In this document: positions 56,686 to 64,000 of the stretch, one piece after another
How the letters are laid out: every line of letters begins with the position of its first letter
Numbering within the stretch: the first letter of the stretch is position 1
Origin: Atherix ibis
Lineage: Eukaryota; Arthropoda; Insecta; Diptera; Athericidae
DNA: 64,000 nucleotides
Reading direction: 5' to 3'
NCBI GenBank assembly: GCA_958298945.1
Contig: OY282609.1
Location: 58,190,220-58,254,219 of the forward strand
Program-made: the position numbers and the translations under genes
Notes under the pieces: generated by a model
The model's database searches: none
What the model was told of the DNA's origin: nothing
Seen by the model: only the letters and a program-made list of their open reading frames with translations

Positions 56686-57682
56686 TCGAAGTGTTGCTCA
56701 GCGAGCGCGTGGCCCATCGACGAAAACCGGTGGTAGTCGGAAAATGTCAGGTCTGGTGAATAAGCGGGGTGGGGTAGTTTTGGGTCATTTTTGACGTGTT
56801 CGATGGTGCGTTGTCGTGGAGGAAAATCAGCTTGTCATGTCTTTGTTGATAATCCGTCCTTTTTTCACGCAGAGCACGGTGCAATTTGATCAGTTGTTGA
56901 TGGAAGCGGTGGGCATTCACAGTTTCACCAGGTTTCAACATCTCATAGTAGACGATACCCTGCTGATCCCACAAAACGTACAGCATCGTCTTCCGTCCGA
57001 AGCGATTTGGTCTTGGGAAGATGTTGATGGTTGACCGGGATCAACCCACGATTTCTTGCGTTTGGAATTCTCGAAATATATCCACTTTTCATCGCCTGTC
57101 ACAATCCGATGCAGGAACGACTTTCTTTTTTGTCTGGATTCGCATGTGTTTTGGTGTCGCTCCATCTGCCTATCGTTCAATTCATGCGGCACCCATTTTC
57201 CGATTTTTTCAATCTTCGCCACGACACGCAGACGCATGGAAATGGCTGGCTGAGTAACACCCAATTGCTCCGCGAGCATTTTTTGCGATTGGGTATCGTC
57301 TTCGTGCAAAAGAGCTCGCAGTTGATGGTCCTCAATCTTCCAAGGCCGATTTTCACGCTTCCTGTCCCACAAGTCAAAATTACCGTCTTTGAACTGACAA
57401 AACCAATCTCGGCATGTTGTTTCCGATAAAGCACCACCACCATAGATCTCCATAAACATCCGATGCGATTCGGCAGCCGATTTCTTCGAATTGAAACAGA
57501 AAAGCAGAGCTTCCCGCTTATGCTCTTTTTCTGGCACAAAACTAGACCTGATTACCAAAGGAAAAATGTATGTTGTTATATGAAATTGCTGACAATGTGC
57601 ACTAATTAATATTGACAGATGGCGTGATACACTTACTCACGCCAACTATGGCCAAATAGCGGATTTAAGCTTATACAACGGG
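56686..57682 (-). mobile_element. Mauritiana-type mariner, copy 3, 3' truncated
   Basis: The 5' end is at 57,682 (cccgttgtataagcttaaat on the minus strand) with TA at 57,683-57,684. It shares leader, transposase and spacing with copies 1 and 2. The 3' end stops at LAEQHF (56,686), next to the mellifera-like mariner. Unlike copies 1 and 2 it keeps the sequence around the third catalytic Asp. Confidence 0.9.
56690..57549 (-). pseudogene. Mauritiana-type mariner transposase, start lost and frameshifted
   Basis: The most complete of the three related copies. The initiator is AGG instead of ATG (AGG-TCTAGTTTTGTG). It then reads [100 protein letters not shown] (first Asp). A shift near 56,990 leads to [35 protein letters not shown] (second Asp), another shift, then PAYSPDLTFSDYHRFSSMGH (third Asp). 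All three Asp codons survive, but start, frame and C-terminus are lost. Confidence 0.9.
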
Positions 57683-59047
57683 TATTTCAATAAAATCATC
57701 AATTTACATATAAAAATATATTGTATTTGATAAAAAAAAAAAAATATGTGTACAAATATACTTCTCACTTTTATTTAAATATATTTATACATGTATTTAT
57801 AAATTGAGTATTGCCATATAGCTTTTTTTGCATTTCGGTTGTACAATTTATTTTACTTTTATTAAAAATATTTTTTTTATCTCAAATCTCCTCAACTAAA
57901 AAAATTGTTTTATTTTACATCTCTATGTAAGATATGGTTGAGTACAATTTTTATTAAATTCGATGACGTCTCAGATAGACAAATGTATATCTCCCGAAAG
58001 CTCGTCACCACGATATTACTGGGAATTGAGTCTTTTTTCTCTTATATTTCTCATACCATATTCTCTTTTTTTGGAATCTTTTTGTGATCATGGCATGCGA
58101 ACATCACTGCAGGCGTCAATCATCGAGCAAATTATCTTCTTTCCCTCCTCACCATTCTTCTTAATTCCTTTAAATTCGATCAAAATGCAATTTTTTCAGA
58201 TCATATTTTGCTAAAATTCATTTAATAAATTTTTTTTATATTACTCTTTTCCGTTTTGTATTATCAATAAAAGCAATTTGTTTTCCTTGAAATTGATTTA
58301 TTTTGCAGTAATTTATTTAAAACAAATTTGTTTCCATTATAATTGAGCTCAATATCATTATATAAATTTTTTTTTAATTATTTAAACTTATGTATTCTAT
58401 TCAATAATAATTCGTTAAGGTTATTTTTCTTTTGCTTTTATCATTTTCTTATGATGTTTCTGAAATGATTTTTAAGAATTTATTGTCTTTATTAATTAAA
58501 ATTTTTCTTCCCTTTAAGTATTTGAGCGTAAGCAATCCTTATTATTTTTATTTGAATAAATCCACTATTATTTCGTTTATATAATGGAGCATGTTTTTTT
58601 TTTTTTAATAAAAAATTATAAAATATATTTTTCTTCAGTGATTAGGTAACAACAAAAATTCAAAATAGTTCGTTTATATATTGTCGTTTTTGTACAAAAA
58701 TTCACACAAATAGTTCTAACATAAAATTATATTAAAATTCACAATTAAAATGTTTTTTTCTTCTTCTTTTATATTATAATACATTTCTTTAAACTCATAA
58801 CTCTTAAACAGGCCGAAGAAAGCACGATCATCTTATGGGCCTAACACCGAATGAATCCCATTGTCGCCTGATAGCGTTATGGCGCCGACCCACCTGTATG
58901 CATTCTTACGTACGATCTTATCGCGTGATCATACGGTCGATTTTGCCGTTGATTCGACGAAGAGTCATCGGATTATGATATTTTCTGGCAGTAGTAGGTT
59001 TAGATTAAATAATATCTGGAAAATCTCGTACGTCGTTTTTTCGTATA
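57683..59047. other. No gene seen; GC-richer island at 58,810-59,000
   Basis: AT-rich up to about 58,805. The island 58,810-59,000 is clearly less AT-rich and follows a pyrimidine-containing tract ending aaacag. Three frames on the two strands stay open for 33-60 codons (for example LMGLTPNESHCRLIALW on plus and RDKIVRKNAYRWVGAITLSG on minus), so no coding sense can be chosen. It could be a conserved exon, an old element or neither. Confidence 0.4.
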
Positions 59048-59851
59048 CGAGGTCTGTTCAAAAAGTATCACGAATTTTGAATTTCCGCAAGTTACGAATA
59101 TTCGATTTTCGATTTTTTGTGGCGTTATGTTGGTACTCATGCCTCTCACTTATGCCGACATGTTCGGCAAATTTGAATATTCAGTTAATTTTCAACAACA
59201 TAACAAAGGATCTGTTTCGGGAACAAGAAAAAGCCACAGGGGGCCAGATCTGGGGAATACGGTGGCTGCGGCATTATTAGTGCAAAAGCCAATTTTTGTT
59301 CTTCCACAAATCCGGCCGTTTCTGGCGGATTGCTTCGCGCAACTTGCGAATAACTTGCAGGTAATATTTCTTATTGACCGTTCTACCTCATAATGCACCA
59401 GTGGCAAGAACTCATGATGCACCACGCCCCTGCATTCGAAGAAAACTGTAAGCAAAACCTTCACATTCGACCGAATTTGGCACGCTTTTTTCGGTCTTGG
59501 CTTGTGCGGCAGCTTCCATTGGGATGATTGAGCATTGGTTCCCACGTCATAACCATAAACCCATGATTCGTCACCAGCTATGAACCTCTGGAGCAAATTT
59601 GGGTCGTCGCGCACAGAGTCCAACAGCTCCTTAGCAATGTTAATGTTGTTTTTGGTCGAAAATGGGCAACAATCGAAGACGAGCCAAAACACGTGCCAGT
59701 AAAGCAGCTGTCAAAAATTAACTGAACATTCGAAATGGCCGAACTTATCGGCATAAGTGAGAGACATTAGTACCAACATAACGGCATAAAAAATCAAATA
59801 TACGTAACCCGCGGAAATTCAAAATTCGCGATACTTTTTGAACAGACCTCG
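59048..59851 (-). mobile_element. Mariner-type element with TIRs, internally deleted
   Basis: 804 bp. The left end cgaggtctgttcaaaaagta tc and the inverse of the right end agree over about 30 bp (cgaggtctgttcaaaaagta tcgcgaatttt). TA is seen at the left (59,046-59,047). At the right, another TIR-like word tgttcaaaaagtatacgcaa follows directly (59,852-59,872), so the right target duplication is obscured. Confidence 0.88.
59150..59690 (-). pseudogene. Mariner transposase lacking N-terminus, second Asp lost, third Asp changed
   Basis: The minus strand reads IAKELLDSVRDDPNLLQRFI, AGDESWVYGYDVGTNAQSSQ (first Asp), WKLPHKPRPKKACQIRSNVK, VLLTVFFECRGVVHHEFLP; after a frame change GRTVNKKYYLQVIRKLREAI and KRPDLWKNKNWLLH. 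The HDNAPAHT block is deleted, then [19 protein letters not shown], where the usual CDFFLFP Asp is Gly. The HTH part is absent. This is a very widespread insect mariner lineage. Not functional. Confidence 0.87.
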
Positions 59852-60479
59852 TGTTCAAAAAGTATACGCAATTTTCTGTCTAAATTATTGCAAAAGCGGC
59901 CAGAAATCGTAATGACATCTAGTTTTCATAATAGAAAATTTATTGAATTCCAAAAGCATAATTAATATTTATTTTAACTCACTTATTCCAAACAAAAATA
60001 TAATTTTAACACGACAGAAGGCAACATTTTTTTTTCAATCTTCTGATATTAAATGGAAATTATTATTATTTATTAATAATAAGGTTTATTATTTATTTGG
60101 TAAATATCAATCAAATATCAAGCGCCTCAATTTGATAGACTTTCGGAGAGTTTTAAAACACACCATTCTCCACCGAAATGCTTAGATAATTTTCTTTACA
60201 TTTTTATATACAATACTTATCGTGACGTGAAAGTTTAAGTGCAGTTTTATTAAATTTAAAATAGTTTACGAACAAGTCAGTATAAATTAATACATTTGTA
60301 TAAATAGTTTTACTTTTCACGACAGCAAATAGGAAGTATTTATTTTAGAATATGAAGTGTTTCGTGAAAGGTTACTTTGCTAGTGTGTGAACAAATTTTG
60401 CTACAGAATTTTTGTATAGAAAACTATCCAGTTTTTCCATAATCTAAGACTCGAGTTAACAAAATGGACGAAGATACCT
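59852..60479. other. No gene seen
   Basis: Starts with an extra TIR-like word (listed with the neighbouring element). The rest is AT-rich without coding signal. Confidence 0.45.
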
Positions 60480-60850
60480 TACATGACGCCACCTCTTTGG
60501 TAATGACCAAACCATCAAAGCTCCCATAACAATGCGTTGTAGATTGCTAACTTTGTAAAAGGGTTTAAAGATTTTGAATATGGGGAACTGTTTATTTCTT
60601 GAAACTACTGCAATATCTATATTAAACGGAAGAATCAGAATATATCATCTGTAAATGCTAGTTTTAAAATTCATCAAGATATTTAAGGTGTTGACAATAA
60701 ATAAAGAGGACTGTGAATATCTCCTGGTGGGACTTTATGTGATATAAGATATTTACTGCACAAAGTAGGACCAAAAATACTACCTTGTGGCACAACCAGC
60801 TATGATAGGAGATGTTTGCGGCTTCTCTAAAATGTCCTCAAAAATATCTT
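60480..60850 (-). pseudogene. Jockey-like reverse transcriptase scrap
   Basis: The minus strand near 60,830-60,770 reads QTSPIIAG, shifts frame, then VVPQGSIFGPTL, the LINE motif equivalent to [17 protein letters not shown] of the element at 37,405. Downstream pieces KYLISHKVPPGDIHSPLYLL and TDDIF keep roughly the right spacing to the catalytic box, which is damaged. Boundaries are approximate. Confidence 0.5.
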
Positions 60851-63800
60851 AAAGAGGATATTTTTTTACAAAAATAATTTATTTAAGAAATAAAAATACT
60901 ATTAAAAGAATACAAATAATTTATATGCATTTTTGCTTAATTCTGATCATTCTTTGTAAAGTGGAAAAGTCCAAATAGAAAACTAAAAAAAATTTCCAGA
61001 AATCTGTACTACTTTTCACTAACTATTGTAAATAGTCATAAAAAATAAATGTACTCATATTTAGAGATACTCTCTTCTTACACTCCTTATCGATAAAGTA
61101 ATTTATTTTCATTTATTTTTTTTTCTGTCCGTACTTGTCCGTACTCATCATCATTTCTATGAGAATAAGTTTTTCTGGTCAATATTCGTATTTCTGCAAT
61201 TCAATTTGCGACTTTTGTTAGTTTCTGGAAAATAAATAAATCCTACTTGATTTACTGAGTAATGGACGAATACAATATTATCCAATGATATTGACAAATG
61301 TCCTGTACTTTTCCTTCAGTACATTTTCCTAACACAATTTCCACATTATTCGATCATTTTTCATTTGGACTATCGATTTACTACTTATCACATCAAAATT
61401 GGACCTGAAATGTTATTTTTTCTATAAAAATAATGTTGTGGTTGTTTTATATATTTTTCTCTTAGTGTTTTTTTTTGTTTTAAAAAAGGATAGAAAAAGG
61501 ATTTGTCTCTTCTGGATTGTGCTAGTAGACATTAAATATTTTTAATAATAACATACTTGGAATGAAAATCATACTATTGCATTTGAAAAAAAAACAACTT
61601 TAGAAATCCTTTTATTATAAAGAAAATAATTCCACTACATTAAAATTGAGAAATCTGTACATTTATAATAGGACAAATTGCTTAGATCCTTTTTCAAGTT
61701 TCAGTTCATGATATTATATATACCATATTCCAATATCATCCCCTATACTCCCATTCCTAATCCTATTGTCAGATCAATTGCAATTGGGTTTTGTTAGGCA
61801 ATTCAAAATTGAGAGAACGAAAAAAAAAATCAATTCGATTTGCCTGCCCCAACAGGAGCACAGTGGAAAAAGAAAACTTATCGAAAGCATTTGAATATAA
61901 ACAAATTTTCCAATAACAGTTAAACGAATTTCACTTTGAATTGTTGTGTGTGATTCTTATTGTAAGAACTCAACTTTTGACTATATTGTTTTGTGTGACC
62001 GGAGAAGGGGAATTATAGTGAAGGGCATCGATTGAAAATCGCATACAGAATTCTCACTGATTCAACTGCGACAATTTTCCAAATAGGAAGGAATCCAGTA
62101 AAATTTATTCCACCCTCAAAAAAGTGGATGAAATCGTATAAATACAATATTTCAACGTTGAAATTGAAACATTTTATCAAAGTGCATGAAGTATGTGGAA
62201 GGGAATTGTTCGTCGGAGAGGGTTTTGTATTTGGTCTTTTTTTTCTTGTTTTTTTTAATGATTAAAGCGCAGAGAATGATACACTTTCACATAAAATCAT
62301 ATGATGCTCAGACGCAGGCAAGAGGCGCCTTCCTCCCCATGTATTGGATAGAAGCTACCAAGCATGGATACCAACTGAATCTATAATCCATTTTTATAGA
62401 CGCATTCATACTAGCTGCGTGAAACTCACAAAGGGGAGGAAAAGAAGATCTTGGATGGCCGTGTTTCGAAAACTTATCTCTTCATTAATTCTAACCCACA
62501 TTAATTCATCGCTGCTGGTCTGATTGTACTCGTAACTGGTCAAAGCCTGGTCAGACAAACTGGCTTCACAGAGACACACACTCATTTGTGGTTCTTTCTA
62601 AATCAATATCAATGACCATTTTTATGGTGAAGCAATTCTTCGTCATTTAAAATGAGGTCTTCTGCCCAATGGGCATATAAAACATGAAATACAGGTCGAA
62701 GAAAATAGCCCTTAAGAAAATATTTATTGTCATCTTAACATACGATGAATCCTAACCATTTTGACGCCTTGTTAGCAGAGTTACCCATTCATGCCTGTCC
62801 TTGCATATATCTTTCGATCGATGACATTTGTCTCGCCGTTGTGTCTATTCTAAAAGGACGATTACTTTAGATTCACTTCCATTTATTAAAGAGAGCTTCT
62901 CAATCAGAAGTTATTTAGAATCCTCCATCCTATTAGATTGTAATTTTCTGCTAAGAGTCAAGGACTTTTCCAAAACTTCTTTTTGTTCTATTTCGTTTTA
63001 TTTTTCTAGTATTTAAATTTCATAACGTGTGCTCACCAATCCTGAAAATAAGGTATTTTTTTTGTTTATTATTCAACAACATGAGCTTATTTTCCTTATT
63101 ATTGAAATTTGTGAACATAAATTTCTACTCGTACATATTTTTGTAAATGAATTTTCTTTTTGCAATATATTTTATTGTACTTGTTTTTTTTGGACGAAAA
63201 GGATAATCGTTCTGGATAAAATATATGCCTTATTATGTGACATGTTGAAAAAAATCATCCAAAGAATTTCATATTGTAATTTCACTCGTGAAAATGGAAA
63301 TGAATGCGCGAAATTCCATGGCAAAAAATAATTCAGGATCGGTTTTATTATCTTTTGGTGGGGACCTGCTCCTATCCACAAAAGTATATAATTTCCTATT
63401 TTTTTATGCAAGTGCATATAACCGAATTTATTTTGTAGGTAAAAATGTATTCAGTATTTTTATGCTTAGGCAAATCCATTACACAATATAGTGTGTTGGA
63501 TGGACATTAGTAAGGACCCAATCTAACGCTAATTGGCAAATCCTACGTTGTGTATGATATTAAAAAATTGCATAATCTTTTTGGAACTATTATGCTTGTC
63601 GTTCTTATTCCTCTTCTTATCAAAGGAAAACCTTAAAAAGCAAACGCTAGAACCGGCATTAATCCCTCGCACAAAATGATGGCTGGTGACTAAAGACAAG
63701 AAGCTAAGAACCATCACCGTCCGTTACTATAAATTGTATCCTCGGGAATAATGGTGACATTTATGCTGAGTATGTTAAATGCAACAGTAAAAAGGGTAAG

Positions 63801-64000
63801 GAGAACGATGAGTACTTATATCTGGGTTGATAAACTGTATTTGGGTTAAGAGAAAACGACACGGGGGTTGATGGAATCATATTTAAATGAATCCAAATGA
63901 ATCGAAACACGGCCACTATGGAAATGGAATACAATTCAATATCATGTACCGTGTCTCATGTTAAGTCGTCCTTGTTCTCGTTGTCGTATATGGACCCCGT
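60851..64000. other. No gene seen at right end
   Basis: 61,000-62,000 is AT-rich. 62,000-64,000 is more complex but has only short frames (for example 62,032-62,265 and 63,029-63,331) without recognisable domains. It may hold distant VGlut upstream sequence or part of another gene's intron. Confidence 0.4.

Noticed and set aside
62456..63920. Inverted words ggccgtgtttcga (62,458) and tcgaaacacggcc (63,903) as transposon ends
   Set aside because: Only 13-14 bp, no target duplication and no transposase or repeat structure between them.
1..64000. CRISPR arrays, rRNA or intact tRNA genes
   Set aside because: The only regular repeats are the satellite and degenerate arrays, which have no unique spacers. 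No rRNA-like blocks and no full cloverleaf with proper box spacing were found by eye.

Overview
The window looks like nuclear DNA from an insect, most likely a fly (Diptera). It is strongly AT-rich and full of homopolymers, with one spread-out intron-containing gene and many broken Tc1/mariner and non-LTR elements. The species cannot be read from the sequence. There is no sign of bacterial, plasmid or viral organisation.

The one gene I can support is a vesicular glutamate transporter (VGlut, SLC17 family) on the minus strand. Eight coding exons with matching splice phases run from 42,243 (ATG) down to 12,464 (stop) and encode about 589 residues with no internal stop. Exons 2-8 are certain at the protein level. 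Exon 1 (42,194-42,243) lies 18.7 kb upstream of exon 2 and is inferred from ATG, donor and phase. A likely 5' leader carries three upstream ORFs and has a good acceptor at 42,712/42,713, so noncoding first exon(s) and the promoter probably lie further right. I could not place them.

Layout: 1-12,463 is AT-rich 3' flank with a decayed tandem array (2.8-4.3 kb) and small inverted repeats. 12,464-16,255 holds VGlut exons 8-3. Intron 2 (16,256-23,195) holds a mariner inserted into an older mariner-like copy, followed by a mauritiana-type mariner. Intron 1 (23,491-42,193) holds an internally deleted mariner-like element, a satellite array with an 851-bp higher-order repeat (32.0-34.2 kb), a near-perfect 56-bp fold-back (35.75 kb), a decayed LINE (35.9-37.2 kb) and a 5'-truncated Jockey-type LINE (37.4-39.5 kb). 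42,713-64,000 has no recognisable host gene. It holds a diverged tandem duplication with paired ATGGCG/CGCCAT motifs at 44.0-44.8 kb and a graveyard of at least seven transposon remnants between 48.9 and 60.9 kb.

All transposase and reverse-transcriptase reading frames are broken by deletion, frameshift, stop codons or loss of catalytic residues, so the window holds no visibly autonomous element. No rRNA gene, intact tRNA gene or CRISPR array was seen. I did not find a clear undescribed system. The most unusual structures are the fold-back, the satellite with its flanking duplication, the paired-motif duplication upstream of VGlut, and two mariner copies sharing the same disabling deletion.
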